A DNA stretch of 64,000 nucleotides from JAWXUU01 sp044426045 (GCA_044426045.1 JAWXUX010000002.1:138940-202939), one strand, 5' to 3'; counted from the first letter of the stretch, positions 34,431 to 43,699 are shown. The notes: generated by a model from the letters alone, not told the origin. Translations and numbers: made by a program.

Positions 34431-36086
34431 TTACACCCCATTATTAACCGCACTCACTACTGCGTTCACGCCGGCTGTGATGATGTCGGGGTGGGAGCCT
34501 GCGCCCCATGTGATTTTGCCGTCTTTCCACCTAGCGCCGACATATGATAGGGCGTCACTGGTACTTTCTGTTGACATGGCGTGTTCTTGATAGGTGAACA
34601 TTGCAAAATCGAGGTCGGTCACTTTTTTGATTGCGTTGATAAGCGCATCAAGATGTCCTGCACCGTGGGCTTTTGAAAGAAGTTCTTCACCTTTATAGTT
34701 GATTGTGACCATGACTTTTATGCCATTTTCCTCTCTCACGTAATGGATATCCAACACTGAAAGCGGACTTTCGATATTGACAAATTTTTTCACGAAGATG
34801 TTTTTGATTTCTGAAGCGAGAATTTCACGATTGATTTCCCCTGCGAATTCTTTCACGGCTTTGCCAAGTTCGACACCCATTTGTGGTGGGATGATATATC
34901 CGTATCTTTGGTTTAGGATATAGCCAATTCCGCCCTTGCCACTTTGGCTGTTTATTCTTATAACGTCGGTTTCATATTCTCTGCCGATATCAGACGGGTC
35001 GATTGGGATATATGGCACTTGCCATTTTTCGATATTGTTATCTTTTCGGAATTTCATGCTTTTTGCGATTGCATCTTGGTGAGAGCCCGAAAAAGCGGAA
35101 AACACGAGCGCACCCGCATATGGTTGACGATCGCCAACGTGCATGTGGGTCACTTTTTCATACATTGCGACAACTTCAGCGATGTTTGAGAAGTTGAGTT
35201 TTGGATCAACTCCGTGACTGAAAAGGTTCAGTGCCAACGTCACAAGATCGACGTTGCCCGCCCTTTCACCATTGCCAAAAAGCGTGCCTTCAACCCTTTC
35301 TGCACCCGCAAGAAGTCCGAGCTCCGCATCGGAAACGCCTGTTCCGCGGTCGTTGTGGGGGTGAACGCATAAAATTATGTTATCGCGATATTTGATATTG
35401 TCGCCGATATATTCGATTTGGTTTGCATATATATGACTTAGGCTCACCGCAACGGTTGAGGGTAAGTTTATTATCGGTTTATTTGTTTCAGTTGGTTGGA
35501 GTTCGTCCAAGACTGCGTTGCAAATTTCTAGGGCGTAGTCCGTTTCGGTGCCGGTGAAAGATTCGGGGGTGTATTCAAATCTGAAATTGCCCGCTTCTTT
35601 TTTTGCTAGTTTTTTTATGAGAATTGCGGCATCAACTGCAATTTGCTTGACTTCATCTTTTGATTTGCAAAAAACTTGGTCGCGTTGAACTGTGCTTGTG
35701 CTGTTATAGAAATGCACGATAGCATTTTTTGCACCGTGAAGAGCCTCAAAAGTTCTTTCTATCAGTGGCGCTCTGCAAGGAGTTAGCACTTGAATTGTTA
35801 CATCGTCTGGCACTAGATTTTTTTCAATCAACATGCGAACAAAGTTGAATTCTGGTTCGCAAGCAGATGGAAAACCAACTTCGATTTCCTTGAAGCCAAG
35901 TTTGCAAAGGAAGTTGAAAAATTCAAGTTTTTCTTCGATTGTCATTGGAATTGCTAGGCTTTGATTGCCATCGCGCAAATCGACACTGCACCAAATTGGG
36001 GCTTTATCCACATATTCCTTTTTTGCCCAACGCATTTCGCACTTTGGCGAGGTGTATGATGGGTTATATTTTTTTGAATTTTCCAT
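34431..36086 (-). CDS. leuA: 2-isopropylmalate synthase (type 2)
   Basis: First committed step of leucine synthesis, condensing acetyl-CoA with 2-oxoisovalerate. 551 aa: catalytic barrel with VDLRDGNQSLAIPM, HPHNDRGTGVSDAELG, a GNGERAGNVDL loop, and a C-terminal LeuA regulatory domain. The N-terminal layout and length fit the longer type-2 (TIGR00970-like) enzymes. No leuBCD in the window. Transcribed from the promoter at 36144-36173. Confidence 0.94.
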   Translation of the reverse strand: MENSKKYNPSYTSPKCEMRWAKKEYVDKAPIWCSVDLRDGNQSLAIPMTIEEKLEFFNFLCKLGFKEIEVGFPSACEPEFNFVRMLIEKNLVPDDVTIQVLTPCRAPLIERTFEALHGAKNAIVHFYNSTSTVQRDQVFCKSKDEVKQIAVDAAILIKKLAKKEAGNFRFEYTPESFTGTETDYALEICNAVLDELQPTETNKPIINLPSTVAVSLSHIYANQIEYIGDNIKYRDNIILCVHPHNDRGTGVSDAELGLLAGAERVEGTLFGNGERAGNVDLVTLALNLFSHGVDPKLNFSNIAEVVAMYEKVTHMHVGDRQPYAGALVFSAFSGSHQDAIAKSMKFRKDNNIEKWQVPYIPIDPSDIGREYETDVIRINSQSGKGGIGYILNQRYGYIIPPQMGVELGKAVKEFAGEINREILASEIKNIFVKKFVNIESPLSVLDIHYVREENGIKVMVTINYKGEELLSKAHGAGHLDALINAIKKVTDLDFAMFTYQEHAMSTESTSDALSYVGARWKDGKITWGAGSHPDIITAGVNAVVSAVNNGV

Positions 36087-36111
36087 ATTTTCTCCCGATT
36101 TATCCTATATT

Positions 36112-36140
36112 AAAAAACCTAGCTTATTATCAGCTAGGCT
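36112..36140 (-). terminator. Terminator-like hairpin at the very 5' end of the leuA transcript
   Basis: Stem CCTAGCT / AGCTAGG (7-nt loop) followed by six T on the minus strand. It begins only a few nt downstream of the TATAAT box at 36144-36149, so it could be a start-proximal attenuator or a 5' stability stem, as well as a stop for the upstream membrane protein gene. Confidence 0.65.
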
Positions 36141-36143
36141 TTT

Positions 36144-36173
36144 ATTATATACTTTAAAATATTTGTTTGTCAA
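36144..36173 (-). promoter_or_regulatory. Strong promoter of leuA
   Basis: Consensus TTGACA (36168-36173), 18-bp spacer, consensus TATAAT (36144-36149) on the minus strand. Confidence 0.75.
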
Positions 36174-36210
36174 GTGCTTTTTGGGATGTTCGCTTAAAGC
36201 ACTTTTATTA

Positions 36211-36888
36211 TCATTTTTTGACTGGCTTGATTTTTGCAAGGATGATATTGATGATTTTTATGCAATATCCAACGCCAAGTGCACAAATAACAGTTCCCAC
36301 ACCAACAGCACCAACACTGAAAATTCCGCCAAGACAAATCCACGAAAGAATTGCGGCAAGTGTTACTGACGAGATATCGAATATGTTTTTTCCTAGGTGG
36401 AAATTAAATCCGAATTTTTGAGAAAGTGCCATTGCGATACCTTCTGACGGCATATTCACAAGTTTTGCGCCGACATACATTCTTACACCGATTGCAATCA
36501 AGATAACTGCAATGACAATATAAACAAGTTTCACAACATAAAGCTGTGGCACAACAAGCCACGCGAGCGCCCAATCGGAAGCTTCAACAAAAAATCCGAA
36601 CGCAAGCGCTGGGATAACTTGAAAAAGCATCACTGGTTTGAAATTCTTGCCAAGAATTATCCATTGAATTCCAACATAACAGAAATAAAACACTGACGAA
36701 CAGATTGAAAATTTTATTCCCGACACCAAACTGAACACATAAGGAAATGAACTCACTGGTGAAATGCCAAGTTCAGATTTTATTGATACCGAAATACCAA
36801 ACGCCACAACGAGTAGCCCAAATCCATATTGAATTACCCTTAGTATGAAATTTTTTACATCAAATTCCTTTGATTTTTGCTCCGCCAT
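36211..36888 (-). CDS. YczE/YyaS/YitT-like integral membrane protein
   Basis: 225 aa with about five or six transmembrane segments and a basic C-terminus (AKIKPVKK). The N-terminal RVIQYGFGLLVVAFGISVSIKSELGISP-type region and the later LVNMPSEGIAMALS loop are typical of the YczE family (YitT-related). Function unknown, proposed transporters or regulators. A 9-bp hairpin (AAGTGCTTT / AAAGCACTT) lies just after the stop. Confidence 0.78.
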   Translation of the reverse strand: MAEQKSKEFDVKNFILRVIQYGFGLLVVAFGISVSIKSELGISPVSSFPYVFSLVSGIKFSICSSVFYFCYVGIQWIILGKNFKPVMLFQVIPALAFGFFVEASDWALAWLVVPQLYVVKLVYIVIAVILIAIGVRMYVGAKLVNMPSEGIAMALSQKFGFNFHLGKNIFDISSVTLAAILSWICLGGIFSVGAVGVGTVICALGVGYCIKIINIILAKIKPVKK

Positions 36889-37062
36889 TTTTTGTCCCCT
36901 TTTATCATATTTTGCTTTGCATTTTGCTTCGCACTTACACGCTATGTAGTACGATAACTATATAGTACCATAATATTTACAAAATAGCAAGCGATTTTTA
37001 TTATTAATTTGAAAATAAATCCGACCGCTGTCTATTTTTTTTGATTTATAAATATATAAATG

Positions 37063-37091
37063 TTGATTTTTGCCTTAAATAATGATATAAT
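37063..37091 (+). promoter_or_regulatory. Sigma-A promoter of guaB
   Basis: TTGATT (37063-37068), 17-bp spacer, TATAAT (37086-37091); AGGAGG site at 37130-37135. No purine riboswitch seen in the short leader. Confidence 0.7.
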
Positions 37092-37141
37092 TAAAAAATT
37101 AATAAGAAATATATTTATAATTACATATAGGAGGCAATATA

Positions 37142-38647
37142 ATGGCATACTACTTCGATAAACCTTCACGTACATTTGGTGAATATCTACTTGTTCCTGG
37201 CTACTCTTCTGCTGAATGTATTCCAAGCGTGGTTTCACTTCAAACTCCACTTGTGAAATTTAAAAAAGGCGAGAAAAGTGCAATCACAATGAACATCCCA
37301 ATGGTGAGCGCTATCATGCAATCAGTTTCTGGCGATAAACTTGCAATCGCACTTGCAAAAGAAGGTGGCGTGAGCTTTATTTATGGTTCACAAAGCATTG
37401 AAAACGAAGCGGCAATGGTTGCTCGCGTTAAAAACTACAAAAAGGGGTTCATCACTTCAACAAGCAACATCACTGTTGATGCTACGCTAGCTGATGTTTT
37501 GACACTTAAACAGCAAACTGGTCACTCAACTGTGGCGGTGACTTCAGATGGCAGTCCGCACGGAAAACTTTTGGGTATTGTTTCTTCAAGAGACTACCGC
37601 GTGAGCAGAATGGATCCAACAATAAAAGTTAGCGAATTCATGACTCCACTTGAAAAACTTATCACTGCACCTGCAGATACTTCACTTAAAATTGCAAACG
37701 ACATCATTTGGGATCACAAACTTAACAGTTTGCCACTTGTTGATAAAAATGGCAACCTCACTTATATGGTTTTCAGAAAAGACTACGATTCTCACAAGGA
37801 AAACGTGCTTGAACTTTTGGATGATAACAAATCATATGTTGTTGGTGCGGGTATCAACACTCGCGATTATGCCGAAAGAATTCCTGCACTTCTTGAAGCG
37901 GGCGCAGACGTTTTGTGTATTGACTCTTCTGAAGGTTTTTCAGAGTGGCAATCAAAAACTATCGCTTGGGTGAAAGAAACTTATGGCGACAGCGTGAAAA
38001 TCGGCGCTGGCAACGTGGTTGACAGAGAAGGTTTCAGATTTTTGGCTGAGGCGGGCGCGGACTTTATCAAAATCGGTATTGGCGGTGGTTCAATTTGTAT
38101 CACTCGCGAAACTAAAGGTATTGGTAGAGGTCAAGCAACTGCTGTTATTGAAGTTGCGGCGGCTCGTGATGAATATTTCAAAGAAACTGGCGTTTATATT
38201 CCAATTTGTTCTGACGGCGGAATCGTGCATGACTACCACATGACTCTTGCGCTTGCAATGGGTGCTGATTTTGTTATGCTTGGCAGATATTTCTCAAGAT
38301 TTGATGAAAGTCCAACAAACAAACTTAAAATCAACGGCAATTTCGTGAAAGAATACTGGGGCGAAGGCTCTAACCGTGCGAGAAACTGGCAACGTTATGA
38401 CCTTGGCGGAAACGGCAAGCTAAGCTTTGAAGAAGGCGTTGATTCATACGTTCCATACGCAGGTCAACTTAAAGACGGCGTTGGCACTACTCTAGCGAAA
38501 GTTAGAAGCACAATGTGCAACTGCGGTGCGCTTTCAATTCCAGAACTTCAAGAAAAAGCAAAACTTACTGTTGTTTCTTCAACTTCTATTGTAGAAGGCG
38601 GAAGCCACGACGTTATCTTGAAAGATTCAGGCGTTGCTTTTAAATAG
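37142..38647 (+). CDS. guaB: Inosine-5'-monophosphate dehydrogenase
   Basis: Oxidises IMP to XMP, the committed step to GTP. 501 aa TIM barrel with two inserted CBS domains (about residues 100-220, VSSRDYRVSRMD and DYDSHKENVLE), catalytic Cys loop GGGSICITRETKGIGRGQ, and PICSDGGIVHDYH. Normal length. Followed by its own terminator and palindromic element copy C. Confidence 0.95.
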   Translation: MAYYFDKPSRTFGEYLLVPGYSSAECIPSVVSLQTPLVKFKKGEKSAITMNIPMVSAIMQSVSGDKLAIALAKEGGVSFIYGSQSIENEAAMVARVKNYKKGFITSTSNITVDATLADVLTLKQQTGHSTVAVTSDGSPHGKLLGIVSSRDYRVSRMDPTIKVSEFMTPLEKLITAPADTSLKIANDIIWDHKLNSLPLVDKNGNLTYMVFRKDYDSHKENVLELLDDNKSYVVGAGINTRDYAERIPALLEAGADVLCIDSSEGFSEWQSKTIAWVKETYGDSVKIGAGNVVDREGFRFLAEAGADFIKIGIGGGSICITRETKGIGRGQATAVIEVAAARDEYFKETGVYIPICSDGGIVHDYHMTLALAMGADFVMLGRYFSRFDESPTNKLKINGNFVKEYWGEGSNRARNWQRYDLGGNGKLSFEEGVDSYVPYAGQLKDGVGTTLAKVRSTMCNCGALSIPELQEKAKLTVVSSTSIVEGGSHDVILKDSGVAFK

Positions 38648-38675
38648 GATATGTAGAATAGAATAGAATGAGATG

Positions 38676-38717
38676 GGCTCTTTCGGAATGGTTTTTGTTT
38701 CGGGAGAGCCTTTTTTT
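38676..38717 (+). terminator. Terminator of guaB
   Basis: Stem GGCTCT / AGAGCC (38676-38681, 38705-38710) with partial inner pairing, then seven T. Confidence 0.85.
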
Positions 38718-38719
38718 AG

Positions 38720-38928
38720 GTGAAAGGTGAAAGGTGAAAGGTGAAAGGTGTGGTAGGCACTCGCTACGCTCGTGCACCCTATTATATTTGGGCAGTAAAA
38801 AAGGAATGCACCTATTTGAATAGTTACGTTCCTACAAGTAGTTACAAATATAATTAAAAAGCACAAGGGCAAAGCCCGCGTGCATTACCACACCTTTCAC
38901 CTTTCACCTTTCACCTTTCACCTTTCAC
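38720..38928. repeat. Palindromic element, copy C
   Basis: Four GTGAAAG, GTGTGGTA (38748-38755), arm GCACTCGCTACGCTCGTGC, partly decayed apical stem, TACCACAC (38886-38893), five CTTTCAC. Lies in the 441-bp gap between guaB and dinB. The rest of that gap (38929-39032) is GC-richer than average with no gene or known element seen. Confidence 0.92.
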
Positions 38929-39032
38929 CTCTAAAAAAGCGTCCCACATCCCCCACCTCTCCCCACACCGCACTTGCGGGCACCACCGCTTGCTGCTCCC
39001 AAATATTAGTGTTCGAAATTTCGTCATATCTA

Positions 39033-39061
39033 TTGATTTTTTACGAAAAATCGGTTATAAT
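39033..39061 (+). promoter_or_regulatory. Promoter of dinB
   Basis: TTGATT (39033-39038), 17-bp spacer, TATAAT (39056-39061). A 10-bp palindrome CGAAATTTCG (39014-39023) lies just upstream; it does not match the firmicute LexA box. Confidence 0.65.
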
Positions 39062-39088
39062 GGTTTTATAAAACTTTTGGGGGTAGGC

Positions 39089-40327
39089 ATGCGAGACATT
39101 TTGCATTGTGATTTGAATAATTTTTATGCGTCGGTTGAGTGCATGCTGAGTCCCGAGCTTGGGGATAAATTTGTGGCGGTTTGCGGAAATCCTGATGCTA
39201 GGCACGGGATTGTGCTTGCCAAAAATGAAAAGGCGAAAAAGTGCGGTGTTGCGACGGGGGATGTGATGTGGGAGGCTGTGAAAAAGTGCCCTGAGCTTAT
39301 TTGCGTTGGCACGCATTTTGATGAATATGGCAAATATTCGCAAATTGTGCGAGATATTTATTATCAATACACCGATTTGGTTGAGCCTTACGGGCTTGAC
39401 GAATGTTGGCTTGATGTGACGGGGTCGAAAAAGTTGCACGGCTCTCCCCGCGAGATTGCTGATAAAATTCGGGCGGAGGTGAAGGAAAAAACCAAGCTGA
39501 CGATTTCTGTTGGGGTTTCGTTCACCAAAACGCTTGCTAAACTTGGGAGCGATTTGAAAAAGCCGAATGCAACGACTGTTATTTCAGAAAAAAATTTCAA
39601 GCATGTGGTTTGGAACTTGCCCGCGGGGGATTTTTTCATGTGCGGACGAAAGACGGCAGAAAAACTTGGGCGAATGAATATTTTCACCATTGGCGACATT
39701 GCAAACGCGCCCGAGCATATTTTGAAGAAAATTTTGGGAGTGAATGGGATCAAGCTTAAAAACGAGGCGAACGGGATTTCTTCCGACGAGGTTGGAAGTG
39801 CCAACAGCTTGCCACCGCCAAAATCCGTTGGGCATGGGGTGACAACTAATCGCGATTTGGTGACGAATGACGAGGCGATTGCACTTATTTTCGCACTTTC
39901 TTCACACGTTGCTTCAAGGCTTAGAAGATACGATCTTTGCGGAAAGAAAATTTCCGTTTCGGTTAAAAATAATCGGCTTGAAACAGTTTCAAAGCAAGCG
40001 AACATGCCGTTTTATTCCGCAAACGAAAATGAAATTGCATCGGAGTGCGTTAAACTTTATCACGAATTTTATGATGTGGAAAGCATGCTTCCCATTCGGG
40101 CAATCAGCATTTGTGTTTCTAGCCTTTTGACCATTTCGGTTTTGTTGCAAGACACCACTGAAAGGCAAAGTTATGACGATAAAACGATAAATTTAGATAA
40201 AAAAATAGACGACATTCGCGACCGATACGGCTTTTCGTCGCTCACGAAAGCGTCAAGTTTGGAAGAAGCATTCAATTTGACAGATAAAACTTCTGATGAT
40301 AAAATTATACCTTTTAAAAGAAGGTGA
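39089..40327 (+). CDS. dinB: DNA polymerase IV (Y-family)
   Basis: Error-prone translesion polymerase. Start at 39089 (MRDILHCDL), inside the frame that opens at 38990, because the promoter overlaps the upstream part and GGGGGT precedes this ATG. 412 aa: HCDLNNFYASVE (first catalytic Asp, steric-gate region), YGLDECWLDVTG (Asp-Glu pair), thumb helix-hairpin-helix VWNLPAGDFFMCGRKTAEKL, and a little-finger domain. Its TGA stop lies within a GTGAAAA heptamer. Confidence 0.93.
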   Translation: MRDILHCDLNNFYASVECMLSPELGDKFVAVCGNPDARHGIVLAKNEKAKKCGVATGDVMWEAVKKCPELICVGTHFDEYGKYSQIVRDIYYQYTDLVEPYGLDECWLDVTGSKKLHGSPREIADKIRAEVKEKTKLTISVGVSFTKTLAKLGSDLKKPNATTVISEKNFKHVVWNLPAGDFFMCGRKTAEKLGRMNIFTIGDIANAPEHILKKILGVNGIKLKNEANGISSDEVGSANSLPPPKSVGHGVTTNRDLVTNDEAIALIFALSSHVASRLRRYDLCGKKISVSVKNNRLETVSKQANMPFYSANENEIASECVKLYHEFYDVESMLPIRAISICVSSLLTISVLLQDTTERQSYDDKTINLDKKIDDIRDRYGFSSLTKASSLEEAFNLTDKTSDDKIIPFKRR

Positions 40328-40329
40328 AA

Positions 40330-40353
40330 AAAAACGTTCTTTGAACGTTTTTT
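40330..40353 (+). terminator. Terminator of dinB
   Basis: Perfect stem AAAAACGTTC / GAACGTTTTT (40330-40339, 40343-40352), 3-nt loop, T-run at the end. Confidence 0.85.
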
Positions 40354-40356
40354 AAG

Positions 40357-40560
40357 GTGAAAGGTGAAAGGTGAAAGGTGAAAGGTGTGGTAGGCACTCG
40401 CTTCGCTCGTGCACCCCATTTATATTTGGGCAGTAAAAAAGGAACGCCCATTTGAATAGTTGCGTTCCTATAAGTGGTTACAAATATAATTGAAAAGCAC
40501 GAGGGTACCGAGTGCATTACCACACCTTTCACCTTTCACCTTTCACCTTTCACCTTTCAC
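40357..40560. repeat. Palindromic element, copy D
   Basis: Four GTGAAAG, GTGTGGTA (40385-40392), apical stem GGAACGC / GCGTTCC, TACCACAC (40518-40525), five CTTTCAC. Between convergent dinB and the Gx-transporter gene. AAGCGTAGCGTT-type mini repeats follow (40564-40595). Confidence 0.93.
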
Positions 40561-40612
40561 CTTTAGCGTAGCGTTCCACCTTAAGCGTAGCGTTTCCCCT
40601 AGCTCCCTGCTT

Positions 40613-41143
40613 TCACCCAAGGTTAACAAAAAAGCTTATCGGCAGTTTGTTTATTATTATCTTTATTGCTATGCCAATTATCCCCCCTGAGATTAGCGAG
40701 CAGAATAGCATTAGGGGCATGATTGCCACTAGCGATTGGGATAGCGACACGCTTGCAAACAGCACTTGACCTGCGTTGAAACACACGCTGGAGATTATGC
40801 TTTTGCCTATTATTGTTGTGAAATCAAATTTCACAAGGATTGCAAGGGCGAGGATTGAAAGGGTTAGTCCGCACGCCGAATATAAACAGCCATAGATATT
40901 GCCTGTTATCATTGCGGAAAGAAGTAGTTTTGTTATCGCAACGATTATCCCCTCTTTCACGCCAAAAACTAGGATCGCGAACATGATAAAGATGTTTGCA
41001 ACGCCAAGTTTTGCATACGGCATATATGGAAACAGCACTGGGAGGGTTGATTCAATCAAAAAACTTATCAGCGCAAGTGTGGAAAGCAGTGCTAGGACTG
41101 CTAGTTTTTTTGTGCTTAGTTGTTGTTTTTTTGATGTTTGCAT
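40613..41143 (-). CDS. Gx-transporter family membrane protein (Hpre_diP_synt_I fold)
   Basis: 176 aa, about five or six membrane segments. Matches the family historically called heptaprenyl diphosphate synthase component I (PF07456): YMPYAKLGVANIFIMFAI and ITKLLLSAMITGNIYG are characteristic. Members occur with NusG-domain-II proteins and ApbE (as EetB does in the Listeria extracellular electron transfer locus), exactly the two genes upstream here. Inferred role in flavin- or quinone-based membrane redox, or substrate uptake for it. Confidence 0.82.
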   Translation of the reverse strand: MQTSKKQQLSTKKLAVLALLSTLALISFLIESTLPVLFPYMPYAKLGVANIFIMFAILVFGVKEGIIVAITKLLLSAMITGNIYGCLYSACGLTLSILALAILVKFDFTTIIGKSIISSVCFNAGQVLFASVSLSQSLVAIMPLMLFCSLISGGIIGIAIKIIINKLPISFFVNLG

Positions 41144-41216
41144 GCTTTTTCCCTTTTGTTGTTTGTTAGTTTTTCATTTGTTTCTAGCGTTTTTGTGGTT
41201 TTTCGTTTGTTTTGTT

Positions 41217-41615
41217 TTATGACACTGCGTCAATCTCGCTTTCTGCCCCGCCTGTGATTTCACAGACTATTTTTAGTGGCAGACATATGATTTTGCTTGA
41301 AGTGCTTGAAATTTCACCTTGCTCTACGCAAAGCCCATCGGGGCATGTTGCCTCGTGCATATGGATTGCGCCGTTTTCGACGTGGAAAATTGCCGTGCCG
41401 TTTTCCGTTGTTATTATTATTTCGGCATCTTCTGACAGACTGCCCGTTTGATACAGTTCGTTTTCAACATATATATTATATTGGGGGTTTTCCACACTCG
41501 CAAAGTTCGTGAAATAAAGCAATATGAGAATAGCAAAAACAACCACCGCGATTATTATCACGTCGGAGATTTTGAAGAATTTTTCATTTTTGAGTTTTTG
41601 GATTTTGCTTTGCAT
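41217..41615 (-). CDS. NusG domain II-containing membrane-anchored protein
   Basis: 132 aa: one N-terminal membrane anchor (about residues 16-38) and an extracytoplasmic NusG domain II-like beta domain with HMHEATCPDGLCVEQG and KIICLPLKIVCEI. The two Cys in CPDGLC and the later Cys suggest a redox or metal site. Similar to EetA-type proteins. Middle gene of the apbE set. Confidence 0.85.
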   Translation of the reverse strand: MQSKIQKLKNEKFFKISDVIIIAVVVFAILILLYFTNFASVENPQYNIYVENELYQTGSLSEDAEIIITTENGTAIFHVENGAIHMHEATCPDGLCVEQGEISSTSSKIICLPLKIVCEITGGAESEIDAVS

Positions 41616-41691
41616 ATTTGCCTTTATGTATATTTTATTTTTGTTTTTTATTTTGTATTTTTTTATTTTATATTTTTTTATTTTTTGTTAT

Positions 41692-42750
41692 TTATTGTGG
41701 GAAATCGCCAAAATATTCGCTGGTGCCGTCGGCATATATCAAAAGTGCTGAGATATTATTTTCTGAAATCAACTGCTCTCTTTCGGTTTTTTCAAGTATC
41801 ATGAGCGCCGTTGCAAACACGTCGGCATCCATTGCACTTTGCGACAAAACTGACACTGCGACAACTTCGCTTTGGGTTGGTGACAGCGTTTCGGGGTTTA
41901 TGATATGGCAATATATCTCGCCGTCAGCTTCAAAATAGCGTTCGTAGTTTCCGCTTGTGACAAGCACCTCATCGGAAATTGCAACGATATCGAAATAGCT
42001 TCCGCCAAATGGGTTCGTGATTGCAACTTGATAGCTTTCCCCCAATTTGTCGCCACTAGCAACAACTATTCCGCCGACAGTCAAAATGCAATCGCAGTTA
42101 TAGGCATTCAACACTTCCAGCATTTTATCCGCCATATAGCCTTTTGAAATTCCGCCGAGGTCGATTGTGTAGTTTTCGGGTTTTACAAGCACTCCATTTT
42201 CCACTGAAATTTGAGATATATCGGTGAGATAACGCAAGTTTTCAAGCGTTTCTGCGCTTGGAATTTCCCCCGCGAGATAGTTATCTTCACCGGGGAGAAA
42301 GCCCCACTGTGCCACGATTGGTGCAAGCAAGATATTGAATGAGCCGTATGTTTTATTATAATATTCAATCCCCGCGAGAATTTGCGTTTCTAGCTGATTT
42401 GAAATTTCCGTTTCACTTTCGCTGTTCGCCCTTGAAAGTTCGCTTTCTTCTTGTGATAGCGAAACCGTCGCTTCGAAAAGGTTTGCGATATCCACGATTT
42501 CCGACCACATGTTGTCAAAATCTTCATCCGTCATTTCATATGCCGTGATTGCAACTTCGCCAAAGGAATAGACCACGCTTTTTGTTTGCTTTGAGGTATT
42601 TTCACTGCAAGCGGAAAGCGGAAGCGTTATTGAAAAAATCAGCAAAATCGAAATTAATACTTTCGTTAATGCAAAAAAACTACCATATTTGGTAGTGTTT
42701 TTGTTTATATTTTGATTTTGATTTTTGATTATTTCGCTGTTTATTTTCAT
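41692..42750 (-). CDS. apbE: ApbE, FAD:protein FMN transferase (lipoprotein)
   Basis: Covalently attaches FMN from FAD to Thr of exported target proteins. 352 aa with an N-terminal segment then a signal peptide and lipobox LSAC (Cys at about 48). Core motifs: YNKTYGSFNILLAPIVAQWGF, IDLGGISKGYMAD, LTVGGIVVASG, and the metal site Asp/Thr in DADVFATAL. First gene of the apbE / NusG II / Gx set. No flavinylation-target (S/T-G-A-T-type) protein was seen in this window. Confidence 0.92.
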   Translation of the reverse strand: MKINSEIIKNQNQNINKNTTKYGSFFALTKVLISILLIFSITLPLSACSENTSKQTKSVVYSFGEVAITAYEMTDEDFDNMWSEIVDIANLFEATVSLSQEESELSRANSESETEISNQLETQILAGIEYYNKTYGSFNILLAPIVAQWGFLPGEDNYLAGEIPSAETLENLRYLTDISQISVENGVLVKPENYTIDLGGISKGYMADKMLEVLNAYNCDCILTVGGIVVASGDKLGESYQVAITNPFGGSYFDIVAISDEVLVTSGNYERYFEADGEIYCHIINPETLSPTQSEVVAVSVLSQSAMDADVFATALMILEKTEREQLISENNISALLIYADGTSEYFGDFPQ

Positions 42751-42788
42751 TTGTTTTTATTATTTTTGTTGTTTTTGTTGTTTTATAA

Positions 42789-43655
42789 TTATTTAGACAA
42801 GAAGAACAATGCAACAGTGCCTTCACCGCAATGGCTTCCGACAACTGGTCCAATGAATGAAATCACGATATCTGCATTTGGGAAAACTTCCAAAATTTTG
42901 CCTTTCAATTCTTGCGCTTTTTCTTCGCAGTTGGCATGACCGATAACAACGCGATAGCTTTCAAGCGTTTGAGCGTCCGTCATTTCTTTCATTTTATCAA
43001 TGAAATATGACATAACTTTTTTAGAGCCTTTCACTTTATCAATGGCTTCAAGCTTGCCATCTTCGCTGATGTGAAGAACTGGTTTGATTTGCAACATTGT
43101 GCCAAAGGCTGCTGAAAGTGACGAAACTCTTCCGCCTCTTTTCAAGTGGTTAAGATCATCAACAACGAAGAAAGTTCTAACTTTTTCTTTCAAAACTTCA
43201 AGATATTCAAGCGTTTCATCCACGGTGTGACCTTCGTTGAAATATTTTGCAGCGTAGTATACTTGATATCCGCAATCGCCTGAAATTCCAAGAGTGTCGA
43301 AATAGGCAATTCTGCGGTCTGGATATTTTTCTGCAAGTTTATCGGCAGCTTGTTTCATAAATCCAAAAGACGCTGAAAGGTTGCTTGAAAAACCAATGTA
43401 CAGAATGTCGTCGCCGTTTTGAAGAACTGGCTCGAAAATTTCAGTGAAGTTATATTCGTTTAGTGCTGAGGTTGTTGGAAGTGCACCTTCACGCATTCTT
43501 TTATAAAAATAATCAAAGTCTGTTTCTTTACCACAATCATATGCATATTCCTTGCCATCAAGGATATACGGCATTTTTATCAATTCAAGATTTAGCGTTT
43601 CAAGTTCTGTGTACCAAATTTCACAGTTTGAATCGCAAAATAATTTAGTCGCCAT
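42789..43655 (-). CDS. DegV-family fatty-acid-binding protein
   Basis: 288 aa; DegV proteins bind a fatty acid and serve as FakB-type subunits for fatty acid kinase. Family marks: LPTTSALN (lipid head-group site), LYIGFSSNLSASF, DTLGISGDCGYQV, LKRGGRVSS and a GPVVGSHCGEGTVALFF C-terminus. Own promoter at 43700-43728. No fakA nearby. Confidence 0.9.
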   Translation of the reverse strand: MATKLFCDSNCEIWYTELETLNLELIKMPYILDGKEYAYDCGKETDFDYFYKRMREGALPTTSALNEYNFTEIFEPVLQNGDDILYIGFSSNLSASFGFMKQAADKLAEKYPDRRIAYFDTLGISGDCGYQVYYAAKYFNEGHTVDETLEYLEVLKEKVRTFFVVDDLNHLKRGGRVSSLSAAFGTMLQIKPVLHISEDGKLEAIDKVKGSKKVMSYFIDKMKEMTDAQTLESYRVVIGHANCEEKAQELKGKILEVFPNADIVISFIGPVVGSHCGEGTVALFFLSK

Positions 43656-43699
43656 AAGATATTCTCCTTTTAGTTTGAGAGTCCTCTCAAATTGTTTAC

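Noticed and set aside
36087..36210. T-box or leucine attenuator upstream of leuA
   Set aside because: The transcribed leader is only about 50 nt, without a T-box sequence or a leader peptide with Leu codons.
39005..39030. LexA (SOS) box upstream of dinB
   Set aside because: The palindrome CGAAATTTCG does not match the firmicute GAAC-N4-GTTC consensus.
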